From: RUG14515 sp045117995
Lineage (GTDB): Bacteria; Bacillota_I; Bacilli_A; RFN20; CAG-826
Assembly (NCBI GenBank): GCA_045117995.1
Contig: JBGUOH010000009.1
Span: 310,001-374,000, forward strand
DNA length: 64,000 nucleotides
Reading direction: 5' to 3'
A program made the translations under genes and the position numbers. Position 1 is the stretch's first letter; the number at the start of each line of letters is the position of its first letter. A model generated the notes under the pieces. It worked only from the letters and a program-made list of their open reading frames with translations, made no database searches and had not been told where the DNA came from. Positions 41,034 through 48,639 of the stretch are shown here, in pieces.

Positions 41034-41963
41034 TTAGAAGTTCTCGTTAATATATTTAGCGATGATTGGCGCTAAGGAGACGATGGAAACCACGTCTTCT
41101 TCTTGTGGAATAGAATCACTAATTGCGATATCTAAGATGCCACATCTATATAATTTAGCGAGAGCATTTTTGGAGAAGATACCATGACATGCGCAGATTA
41201 AGATACCCTTTGCTTCGTTTTTGAGAAGCTCTTTACTCGCGGCAATAATTGTGCCACCAGTATCGATGATATCATCAATCATTAAACAGTATTTATCTTC
41301 AACTGGTTCACCTTTGATGTTAGTAATAACGGCCTTATTTGGTTCAGGACGGTATTTGTTTAACACCGCAATTGGTAAATCACCTAAATCTTTAGATAAG
41401 TGTTTGGCTCTTTCAAGGCCGCCTTTGTCTGGAGAAACGATGACAACGTCCTCGAGTTTGACCTTTAAAGTTTTTAGACGTTTACGATAATAATCAGCAA
41501 ACACAGAGGAAGAATATAATTCCACTGCTTCCATGTTTTCGAAGAATGGTTGCATAGAACCACTGTGGTAGTCCACTGAGACAACTCTATTGCATCCGGC
41601 TTCTCTTAAGCAATTAGCCACTAACTTAGCGCTGATTGGATCACCGAAATCAATAGTTCTGTCTTGTCTCACATATCCGAAATATGGAATGATCGCGGTA
41701 ATGGATTTAGCTTCACCTCTCTTAAGAGCGTCGATGAAGATTAATAATTCCATTACTCTGTCGTTGACTGGGTTACAGGTTGAATGAATAACAATACAAT
41801 CCTTACCTCTTACATCAACGTTTGGTCTGGTAAAAATTTCATTATCTGCGAATCTTCTACAGATAGATGGCGCTTTTTCCACACCGAGTTCTTCACACAC
41901 CCTGTATGCTAGTTCTTCACAGGATGTTAAAGAGAATACTAATACTTGTTCTTTATTCGTCAT
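41034..41963 (-). CDS. prs: Ribose-phosphate pyrophosphokinase
   Basis: 309 residues from ATG 41963 (GAGGG about 10 bp upstream). Makes PRPP from ribose 5-phosphate and ATP. Motifs: RRFADNEIFTRPNVDVRGKD, IIPYFGYVRQDRT, VVSVDYHSG (usually DLH), VIVSPDKGGLERAK and the PRPP loop MIDDIIDTGGTI. The variant motifs suggest a diverged Prs rather than the standard Bacillus-like enzyme. It lies 60 bp behind upp, so PRPP supply is coupled to the enzyme that uses it. Confidence 0.92.
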   Translation of the reverse strand: MTNKEQVLVFSLTSCEELAYRVCEELGVEKAPSICRRFADNEIFTRPNVDVRGKDCIVIHSTCNPVNDRVMELLIFIDALKRGEAKSITAIIPYFGYVRQDRTIDFGDPISAKLVANCLREAGCNRVVSVDYHSGSMQPFFENMEAVELYSSSVFADYYRKRLKTLKVKLEDVVIVSPDKGGLERAKHLSKDLGDLPIAVLNKYRPEPNKAVITNIKGEPVEDKYCLMIDDIIDTGGTIIAASKELLKNEAKGILICACHGIFSKNALAKLYRCGILDIAISDSIPQEEDVVSIVSLAPIIAKYINENF

Positions 41964-42023
41964 GACTTTCTTTCCCTCTTTCAACTGAAAGGAATGTAAA
42001 TTCTTGAAGAAGTTTGAATGCGA

Positions 42024-42689
42024 CTACTTGTCGCTTGTTGTGCCGTTTGTGGTACCGAAGATACGGTCACCGCAATCGCCTAAACCTGGGCAGATGTAGG
42101 CGTTTTCGTTTAAGCATCTATCTAATGCGCCAACGATGAGTGGGATATCTGGATTAGCTTTGCAGAATGCTTCAATACCTTCTGGAGCGGCAATGATGCA
42201 GATGAAGGAAATCTTCTTAGCACCATGCTTTTTGAGCATCTTGACTGCGTCAATCGCAGAACCACCTGTTGCGAGCATTGGGTCGATGAGATAAACGTCT
42301 TTTTCGGAAATATCCGCTGGAAGCTTGCAGTAGTATTCTACTGGTTCTTTTGTCACTTCATCACGGTATAAACCGATGTGGCCACATGTACAGCCTGGAA
42401 CTAATTCAAGCAAGCCATCTTCCATACCAAGACCCGCACGGAGAATTGGTACAAAGCATAAGGATTTACGATTCACTAATGGTTGCATACTCTTTTCGAT
42501 TGGAGTTTCAATTTCCACTAAGTGAGTTTCGAGATGACGGAGAGCTTCATATCCTTCAAGGATAGAAATCTCTTTAACTAACATCTTGAATTCGTTAGTT
42601 TTGGTTGTTTTGTCTCTCAATTTTGTAATCTTGTGTTTGAGAAGTGGATGATCAAGAATGGTCACATTTTGATAATTTTTGTAAGCCAT
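42024..42689 (-). CDS. upp: Uracil phosphoribosyltransferase
   Basis: 221 residues (family about 209). Converts uracil plus PRPP to UMP. Motifs: HPLLKHKITKLRDKTTKT at the N terminus, RKSLCFVPILRAGLGMEDGLLELVP, the PRPP loop LIDPMLATGGSAIDAV, and PGLGDCGDRIFGT with the uracil-binding segment. GAGGAA site. Preceded by uraA (20 bp) and followed by prs: import, phosphoribosylation and cosubstrate in one operon. Confidence 0.97.
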   Translation of the reverse strand: MAYKNYQNVTILDHPLLKHKITKLRDKTTKTNEFKMLVKEISILEGYEALRHLETHLVEIETPIEKSMQPLVNRKSLCFVPILRAGLGMEDGLLELVPGCTCGHIGLYRDEVTKEPVEYYCKLPADISEKDVYLIDPMLATGGSAIDAVKMLKKHGAKKISFICIIAAPEGIEAFCKANPDIPLIVGALDRCLNENAYICPGLGDCGDRIFGTTNGTTSDK

Positions 42690-42709
42690 TTAAATTAATT
42701 CCTCGACTT

Positions 42710-44188
42710 TTATTCTTCTTCTGGTGCATTACGCTTTTCAACAGCGTTTGTTATCACCATAGTAATAATACCTAAAATCAACGCAGTTGCGATAGAGGTA
42801 ATTTGAATTGTTTTTAAAATTGTACCTTCTGGAATGAGACCGGCGAGAACATCTTCATGGTTAGCACCAGCGATGGCGTATGGGATTTGGATGGATAAGC
42901 CACCGATACCAGAAATGAGGATTGCGGCAACAGTGAATAAGTTTTTGCTCTTGTTGAGGTCGACTTGTTGGAACATCTTGAAGCCGGAGACAGCGATGAA
43001 ACCATAGAGAGTTAAGCAGACACCACCCATGACACAGCTTGGGATTGTTCTTAAGACAGCGGTAACTGGTGTTAAGAATGATAAGACGATAAGCATGATT
43101 GCGGCGACTAAGATTGTTCTAACAGAAGCGTTCTTTGTGATAGCAACACAACCAACGGATTCACCGTATGTTGTATTTGGACAGATACCGAAGGCTGTAC
43201 CAACCATGGAACCAACACCATCACCAAGTAATGTTCTGGATAAGCCTGGTTCTTCGAGTAAGTTTTGGTTGACGATAGAACTTAAGTTCTTGTGGTCAGC
43301 GATGTGTTCAGCGAATGTAACGAAGGCAACTGGGACGAAGGCTAAGGCAACTTCGGCAACACCGATTGGGGTGATGACTTGAGCGTTAGCGTTAGCGTTA
43401 ATGATGTCTTGGCTGACTGCACCATTCGCTAATTCTTGGATAGCGCCGATTAAAGCGAATCTTGGATATGTAACGAAGGATTCAACTGTGATGTTTTTGA
43501 AGTTGTTGACGATTGGGCTCCAGTCAATGATCTTGAGGTAATCGAGATTGAAGATGTTACCGAAGATTGTGAAGATGGAGGCAGCGGCATAACCAGCAGC
43601 AATACCAAGGATGAATGGCACTAATCTGCCAGCTTTGAATCTATTTTGAACAGAGAGGATAACGACGGTGAAGAATGTGATTAAGCCACATGCTAAGCCG
43701 AGTAAGTTATAACCACCATTGACTGCATCACTATTGGCTTTGACGATGTCACCCATAGCGGAACCCGCTAAGGAAAGACCGATTAAAGCAACTGTTGGAC
43801 CAATGATGACTGGAGGCATGAGCTTTTCAATCCATCTTGTGCCAACGAGTTTAACGATGATAGCGATAACGACGTAAACTAAACCAGCGAATAAGCCACC
43901 GAGTAAGATGCCCATGTAACCAAACGCAACAGCGTTAGTTAAAGCACCTAAGAAAGCGAATGAGCTGGAAATCACGACTGGTGATTTGAATCTTGTGAAA
44001 AGTAAATAAACGATTGTACCTAAACCAGCACCTAAGATAGCTGCAGGAATTTGAACTGGAAGTCCGATAATTGTTGGTACTGCAATTGTCGCCGCTAAAA
44101 CGGCTAGGACTTGTTGGAAAGCGAAGATAATTAACTTGCCGAAACTTGGCTTGCCATTAACTTCGAAGATAAGTTTGTTTGCCGACAT
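42710..44188 (-). CDS. uraA: Uracil permease (NCS2 family)
   Basis: 492 residues from ATG 44188 (AAAGGAG 7 bp upstream). About 14 membrane helices. NCS2 motifs: LMPPVIIGPTVALIGLSLAG, FVTFAEHIADHKNLSS with the Glu that contacts uracil in UraA, and GICPNTTYGESVGCVAITKN. Context with upp argues for uracil rather than xanthine. Expression likely attenuated by the leader described separately. Confidence 0.94.
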   Translation of the reverse strand: MSANKLIFEVNGKPSFGKLIIFAFQQVLAVLAATIAVPTIIGLPVQIPAAILGAGLGTIVYLLFTRFKSPVVISSSFAFLGALTNAVAFGYMGILLGGLFAGLVYVVIAIIVKLVGTRWIEKLMPPVIIGPTVALIGLSLAGSAMGDIVKANSDAVNGGYNLLGLACGLITFFTVVILSVQNRFKAGRLVPFILGIAAGYAAASIFTIFGNIFNLDYLKIIDWSPIVNNFKNITVESFVTYPRFALIGAIQELANGAVSQDIINANANAQVITPIGVAEVALAFVPVAFVTFAEHIADHKNLSSIVNQNLLEEPGLSRTLLGDGVGSMVGTAFGICPNTTYGESVGCVAITKNASVRTILVAAIMLIVLSFLTPVTAVLRTIPSCVMGGVCLTLYGFIAVSGFKMFQQVDLNKSKNLFTVAAILISGIGGLSIQIPYAIAGANHEDVLAGLIPEGTILKTIQITSIATALILGIITMVITNAVEKRNAPEEE

Positions 44189-44207
44189 AATGTTTCTCCT
44201 TTCGCGC

Positions 44208-44235
44208 AAAAAAAATCACCCGACAACAGGGGTGA
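44208..44235 (-). terminator. Attenuator terminator in the uraA leader
   Basis: Minus strand TCACCC, loop CTGTTGTC, GGGTGA, then T8. The stem begins directly after the leader-ORF stop and ends 20 bp before the uraA ATG. Confidence 0.85.
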
Positions 44236-44331
44236 CTACAAACAGACAGGAATGACTAATTGGAGGGAAAATTGAGGGAAGAAACCCCCTAATGCGGATG
44301 GGTTCTTACACTTTCTAATTCGTCTCTTCAT
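44236..44331 (-). CDS. uraA leader peptide (31 codons)
   Basis: ATG 44331 preceded by AAAGGA 5 bp upstream; 31 codons, stop TAG at 44236-44238 touching the 5' arm of the terminator stem. The peptide starts MKRRIRKCKNPSALGGFFPQ. Codons 19-24 or so and their surroundings are pyrimidine-rich in the RNA (GGGGGUUUCUUCCCUC, AAUUUUCCCUCC), directly after a possible CCC/GGG pause hairpin. This matches the layout of E. coli pyrL-pyrBI, where close coupling of ribosome and UTP-starved polymerase prevents termination. The peptide itself probably has no function. Too short for most gene finders. Confidence 0.65.
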   Translation of the reverse strand: MKRRIRKCKNPSALGGFFPQFSLQLVIPVCL

Positions 44332-44349
44332 AGCGATCCTTTGCCTAAA

Positions 44350-44377
44350 ACTTTATCACATACACATGATATTGCAA
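44350..44377 (-). promoter_or_regulatory. uraA promoter
   Basis: -35 TTGCAA (44372-44377), 16 bp, -10 TAAAGT (44350-44355). It would start transcription only 10-15 bases before the leader ORF. Divergent from the apt promoter. Confidence 0.5.
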
Positions 44378-44459
44378 ACTATTTTTTCAGAAAATTTTCA
44401 GGCCTAAACATAATGCTGTATTTTGTCCAAACATTGTCTAAAAAATTGGCTCAAACACA

Positions 44460-44488
44460 TTGAGAAAAGACCACTACTGAGTTAGAAT
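44460..44488 (+). promoter_or_regulatory. apt promoter
   Basis: -35 TTGAGA (44460-44465), 17 bp, -10 TAGAAT (44483-44488). Confidence 0.7.
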
Positions 44489-44523
44489 AATGTTTGTCTT
44501 TCTTAAATATAGAGGTGCTAATT

Positions 44524-45075
44524 ATGACCAAAAAAGAACTAGTGATTTCTGAATCCGAAAAATATATTAAAGACGTTCCTGGTTTTCCTAAACCAGGCAT
44601 TATCTTCAAGGATATCGTTCCAGTTTTTGAAAATCCTGAATACTTACAATTAGTGTTTGATGTGATGATTGATGAACTTAAAGAAAACAATATTCAATTT
44701 GATAAGATTGTCTGTCCAGAAGCTCGTGGATTCTTATTTGGTCCAACACTTGGTCTTATGACAAAGAAGGGTGTTGTTATGGCAAGAAAGCCAGGCAAAC
44801 TTCCAAGACCAGGTAACTGTGTTTCTTATAACTTAGAATACGGCACCGCTACTCTCGTGATCAGTGAAGATTCCATCAAACCAGGCGATAGAGTTTTAGT
44901 GGTCGATGACTTATTAGCGACAGGTGGATCCGCCAAAGCGTTATGTGAACTTGTTGAAAGAAGTGGCGCTTCTGTTGCCGGTGTTATGTTCTATATCGAA
45001 CTCACCCCACTCAAGGGCCGTGAAGTGCTCAAAAAATACCCAGTAATTTCTATCGTTCCTGTTGAAGCTTACTAA
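44524..45075 (+). CDS. apt: Adenine phosphoribosyltransferase
   Basis: 183 residues from ATG 44524 (AGAGGTG 7 bp upstream). Makes AMP from adenine and PRPP. Motifs: VPGFPKPGIIFKDIVPVFENP, CPEARGFLFGPTLG, KPGKLPRPG, and the PRPP loop VLVVDDLLATGGSAKAL. Full length for the family (170-185). Single-gene unit with its own promoter and terminator. Confidence 0.96.
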   Translation: MTKKELVISESEKYIKDVPGFPKPGIIFKDIVPVFENPEYLQLVFDVMIDELKENNIQFDKIVCPEARGFLFGPTLGLMTKKGVVMARKPGKLPRPGNCVSYNLEYGTATLVISEDSIKPGDRVLVVDDLLATGGSAKALCELVERSGASVAGVMFYIELTPLKGREVLKKYPVISIVPVEAY

Positions 45076-45089
45076 TTAGTCAAAAATAT

Positions 45090-45137
45090 CCTCGCACGTA
45101 AATCTTTAATTTTAATTAATATGTGCGAGGTTTTTTT
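45090..45137 (+). terminator. Terminator after apt
   Basis: CCTCGCAC (45090-45097) / GTGCGAGG (45123-45130) and T7. Confidence 0.87.
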
Positions 45138-45158
45138 ATTTTTTCTTCATTTTTTGGG

Positions 45159-45188
45159 TTTACAATTGTCATTTTTTGAATATACAAT
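45159..45188 (+). promoter_or_regulatory. Promoter of the nucleoside transporter operon
   Basis: -35 TTTACA (45159-45164) with -10 TATACA or TACAAT (45181-45188), 16-18 bp apart, about 30 bp before the riboswitch. Confidence 0.55.
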
Positions 45189-45215
45189 AATGGCGTCAAT
45201 GAAATCACATTCGTT

Positions 45216-45283
45216 GACTTCGTATAATTCCCTAATTGGTGGGTTGTCTCTACGCTACACCGTATAATGTAGCACTACGAATC
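45216..45283 (+). ncRNA. Purine riboswitch, guanine type
   Basis: P1 TTCGTA (45219-45224) / TACGAA (45276-45281); core TATAAT after P1; P2 CCC/GGG with loop TAATTGGT; junction TCTCTAC; P3 GCTAC/GTAGC with loop ACCGTATAAT; then CACTACG. The GG of loop 2 and CC of loop 3 can form the family kissing contact. The base that reads the ligand is C (ACTACG), which points to guanine or a guanine-like nucleoside rather than adenine. The nearby terminator makes it an OFF switch. Confidence 0.9.
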
Positions 45284-45334
45284 AAATCCGTTTGCGAAAT
45301 AACCGTTCGTGTGTTTCGCCGTTGATTTAAGGTA

Positions 45335-45371
45335 GAGGCTTCCAATTATAGGAAGCTCATTTTTATTTTTT
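45335..45371 (+). terminator. Riboswitch expression-platform terminator
   Basis: GGCTTCC / GGAAGC(TC) stem around AATTATA (45335-45358), followed by ATTTTTATTTTTT, 27 bp before the BMP gene. Confidence 0.85.
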
Positions 45372-45398
45372 AGTAGATTTAGGAGGAGAAAAACAAAA

Positions 45399-46715
45399 AT
45401 GAAAGCAAATTTTAAATTGTCATTGCTCGCCCTCGTCGCTGTCGGCGCTCTCTCAGCATGTAACCAACAAGCTGCCGCTGCCGCTTACGACATCAAAACT
45501 GGTGACGCTTACGAATTAAAAGTCAACAAGAGCTTAGATTTATCTAAGGTTAAAGTTGGCTTAATTTGTTTACACGACACCAACTCAACATATGACAAGA
45601 ACTTTATCGATTCAATGGAAGAAGCAAGAGTCGCATTAGGATTAGCCAAAGACCAAGTCTTAGTCAGAACCGGTATCGGTGAAGACAACACATGTTATGA
45701 TGCCTGTGCTGAAATGGTCAACGCTGGTTGTAACGTTATCTTCGCTGACTCTTTCGGTCACGAAGACTACATGATCCAAGCTGCCAGACAATTCCCAAAT
45801 GTCCAATTCCACCACGCTACAGGTACAAAAGCCCACACAGAAAAATTAGCCAACTTCCACAACGGTTTCGCTTCTATTTATGAAGGCCGTTACTTAGCCG
45901 GTGTTGTTGCTGGTCTCAAATTAAAAGATATGAAAGCCAAAGACGCCAATGTCGCCTCTAAAGTTGGTTACATCGGTGCCTTCACATACGCTGAAGTTAT
46001 CTCCGGCTATACCGCATGGTATCTCGGTGTTAAATCCATCGTTAATGATGTCACAATGGACGTCACATTCACTGGTTCCTGGTATGATGAAACTGCTGAA
46101 AAGAACGGTGCTCTTAAATTAAAAGAAAAAGGTGCAGTCCTTATTTCTCAACACGCTGACTCCTTAGGTGCTCCAACAGCTTGTGAACAAAATGGTATTC
46201 CAAACGTTTCCTACAATGGTTCCACCGAAGAAAGCGCTCCAAAGACATACTTAGTCAACTCCAGAATTAACTGGGCTCCATACTTTGTTAAGATGGTTGA
46301 ATCTGTTTCCGGTGGCGAAGCCATGGGTTATGATATCACAGGTAACAGAAAAGACGGTTCCGTCTTAATCTCTGACTTAGGTAAGAAAGCTTCCACAGCC
46401 GAAACAGCTGCTTATGTTAACAATGTTAAAAAGCAACTCGCTGATGGTTCCTTAAAAGTCTTTGATACAAGCAAATTCACAGTCACCATCGTCCCACCAT
46501 CAGGTCAAGAAGGTGATTTCGGTGTTAACACTGCTGCTAAAGTCGACGCCAACGGTCACTTAACTTCCTACATGGCTGACGTTGATACAGATGCAAACTA
46601 CACACCAGATACAGAAGTTGTTGCTAACGGTGAATTCCAAGAATCCAAATTCCGTTCTGCTCCATACTTCGATGTCAAGATTGACGGCATCAACTTATTA
46701 GACACAAAGTTCTAA
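45399..46715 (+). CDS. BMP-family nucleoside-binding lipoprotein
   Basis: 438 residues. Signal with lipobox LSAC (Cys 21), then the basic-membrane-protein fold of ABC nucleoside receptors (KVGLICLHDTNSTYDKNFIDSM, CNVIFADSFGHEDYMIQAA, FHHATGTKAH, FASIYEGRYLAGVVAG, VGYIGAFTYAEVISGYTAWYLG). Similar proteins (NupN, BmpA, PnrA) bind purine nucleosides. First gene of the transporter operon under the guanine-type riboswitch, so guanosine/deoxyguanosine or inosine uptake is likely. AGGAGGAG site. Confidence 0.93.
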   Translation: MKANFKLSLLALVAVGALSACNQQAAAAAYDIKTGDAYELKVNKSLDLSKVKVGLICLHDTNSTYDKNFIDSMEEARVALGLAKDQVLVRTGIGEDNTCYDACAEMVNAGCNVIFADSFGHEDYMIQAARQFPNVQFHHATGTKAHTEKLANFHNGFASIYEGRYLAGVVAGLKLKDMKAKDANVASKVGYIGAFTYAEVISGYTAWYLGVKSIVNDVTMDVTFTGSWYDETAEKNGALKLKEKGAVLISQHADSLGAPTACEQNGIPNVSYNGSTEESAPKTYLVNSRINWAPYFVKMVESVSGGEAMGYDITGNRKDGSVLISDLGKKASTAETAAYVNNVKKQLADGSLKVFDTSKFTVTIVPPSGQEGDFGVNTAAKVDANGHLTSYMADVDTDANYTPDTEVVANGEFQESKFRSAPYFDVKIDGINLLDTKF

Positions 46716-46734
46716 TTAAAAATCATTAATTAGT

Positions 46735-46776
46735 GGGTTTGGCTGTTTAACCAATGGCCAAACCCCCTTATTTTTT
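46735..46776 (+). terminator. Intercistronic terminator directly before the ATPase start
   Basis: Perfect 9-bp stem GGGTTTGGC (46735-46743) / GCCAAACCC (46757-46765), then CCTTATTTTTT. The last T is next to the ATG of the ATPase gene. Confidence 0.87.
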
Positions 46777-48639
46777 ATGGAAAATAATATCGCGCTACAA
46801 TTTGTTAACATTAGCAAATCATTCGGCAGTAAGATTGCTAATAAAAATGTTTCTCTCGATTTACGTAAGGGAGAAATTTTGGCTATTTTGGGCGAGAATG
46901 GTTCCGGTAAAACAACATTAATGAATGCCGCGATTGGCATTTACTATCCTGACGAAGGACAAATATTCGTTAATGGCGAAGAAGCCTCAATCCACTCACC
47001 AAAAGATGCTTATAACTACCACATCGGTATGATCCACCAACATTTCAAATTAGTGGATGTTTTTACCGCCAAAGAAAATGTTATTTTAGGTCTTTCTAAG
47101 GAAGACTATAAGAAACAAGCAGAAGCTACTAAAGCCAAACAAGATCTTAAGTTACAAGAGATTAGAGAAAAAGAAGGTAGAGAACCTACCAAAGAAGAAC
47201 TCAAAAAACACGATAAGAGAATCAAAGATTCTAAATCATATAATCTCGAAGAAGCTAAACGCAAAATTATTAAGATTTGTAAGAAATATGGCTTTGAAGT
47301 GGACCCTGATAAAAAGGTTTACGAAATGTCTGTTAGTGAAAAACAGACTTTAGAAATCGTTAAGGCTCTTTATAAGGGTATTGATATTTTGATTCTTGAT
47401 GAACCAACCGCTGTTTTAACACCTCAAGAAACAAAGAAACTATTTAACGTTTTGAGAAATATGGCTTCCCAAGGTAAGTCCATCATTATCATTACTCATA
47501 AGTTAAACGAAGTTTTGGAAATCTCTGATAGAGTTTCCGTTTTAAGAAAAGGTGAATACGCTGGCACGGTCGTCACTAAAGACACAAACGAAAAAGAACT
47601 TACCGAATTAATGGTCGGTAGGAAAATTGAATTAAACATTAAACGCCCTCCAGTTAAAAACCCACACGATAGATTGTTTATCGAAGGACTTTCATACACA
47701 AATAGAGAAGGCGTGAAAGCGTTAGACGACGTGAGTTTTGTCGCTAGAGGCGGTGAAATTCTTGGTATTGCGGGTATCGCAGGCAATGGCCAAAGGGAAT
47801 TATTAGAAGGTATAGCTGGTTTAGTCCACCTCGACAGTGGCGATATCGTCTTCCATAATCCTAAAAAGAATCGACCCGTGACATTCTTTCACCACAATGT
47901 GAAGCAAATTAGAGAGCTCGCTGAAAAGGGCGCTTTATATGACGATGACACAAAAGAAACACTAAATTTAAAAGGTGTTAGTACCAAGAAAATCAAAGAA
48001 ATGGTCGAAAATGAAAAGATCATGTTCTATGAAGACGAAATCATAGATTTGAGAAATAAAAAACCAATCGAAATTAGAAACTTAGGTATTAAATTATCTT
48101 TCGTTCCTGAAGATAGATTAGGTATGGGCTTAGTCGGAAACATGGACATCATCGATAACATGATGCTTAGAAGTTTCAGAAAAGGTCATTCCATTTTCTT
48201 AAACAGAAAGAAACCAAAATATTTAGCGGAAGAAATCGTTGATGAATTAGAAGTTGTTACTCCTAACTTAAAAACACCAGTGAGAAATCTTTCCGGTGGT
48301 AATATTCAAAAGTTACTCGTTGGTAGAGAAATCTCCTCATCCCCTAAAGTTTTAATGGTAGCTTATCCAGTGAGAGGTCTTGATATTAAGTCCTCCTACA
48401 CTATTTACGATTTATTAAACGAGCAAAAAGAAAGGGGCACGGCAGTAGTTTTCGTTGGTGAAGACTTAGACGTGTTGCTTGCTTTGAGTGATAGAATTTT
48501 AGTTCTTTCCGGTGGTAAAGTTGCCGGTATTGTGGACGCTAGAACGACCACAAAAGAAGAAATCGGTCTATTAATGACCAAATCAATTGAAAAACAGGAG
48601 GTGTCTTACGATGTTAGCTCAGAAGATGAAGAAGAATAA
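46777..48639 (+). CDS. Nucleoside ABC transporter ATP-binding protein (double ATPase)
   Basis: 620 residues with two ABC domains as in NupO/YufO. Domain 1: Walker A GENGSGKTTL near residue 38, MIHQHFKLVDVF, signature MSVSEKQTLEI, Walker B ILILDEPTAVLTPQE. Domain 2: degenerate Walker A GIAGNGQRELLEG, FVPEDRLGMGLVGNMDI, signature NLSGGNIQKLLVGRE. About 110 residues longer than NupO (about 510) because of a charged helical insert at about 105-170 in domain 1 and one at about 365-430 in domain 2. No Shine-Dalgarno is visible: the terminator T-run abuts the ATG. Overlaps the first permease by 29 bp. Confidence 0.93.
   Translation: MENNIALQFVNISKSFGSKIANKNVSLDLRKGEILAILGENGSGKTTLMNAAIGIYYPDEGQIFVNGEEASIHSPKDAYNYHIGMIHQHFKLVDVFTAKENVILGLSKEDYKKQAEATKAKQDLKLQEIREKEGREPTKEELKKHDKRIKDSKSYNLEEAKRKIIKICKKYGFEVDPDKKVYEMSVSEKQTLEIVKALYKGIDILILDEPTAVLTPQETKKLFNVLRNMASQGKSIIIITHKLNEVLEISDRVSVLRKGEYAGTVVTKDTNEKELTELMVGRKIELNIKRPPVKNPHDRLFIEGLSYTNREGVKALDDVSFVARGGEILGIAGIAGNGQRELLEGIAGLVHLDSGDIVFHNPKKNRPVTFFHHNVKQIRELAEKGALYDDDTKETLNLKGVSTKKIKEMVENEKIMFYEDEIIDLRNKKPIEIRNLGIKLSFVPEDRLGMGLVGNMDIIDNMMLRSFRKGHSIFLNRKKPKYLAEEIVDELEVVTPNLKTPVRNLSGGNIQKLLVGREISSSPKVLMVAYPVRGLDIKSSYTIYDLLNEQKERGTAVVFVGEDLDVLLALSDRILVLSGGKVAGIVDARTTTKEEIGLLMTKSIEKQEVSYDVSSEDEEE

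Noticed and set aside
41963..41984. TTG start giving seven more residues on prs
   Set aside because: The ribosome-binding site lies between this TTG and the ATG at 41963; same reasoning was applied to uraA, apt, guaA, the FAD protein, gpmA and GH3 copy 3.
44208..44350. PyrR-binding loop, T-box or purine aptamer in the uraA leader
   Set aside because: No PyrR consensus hairpin, no T-box sequence (AGGGTGG-like) and no purine core were found; the leader-ORF model explains the parts seen.
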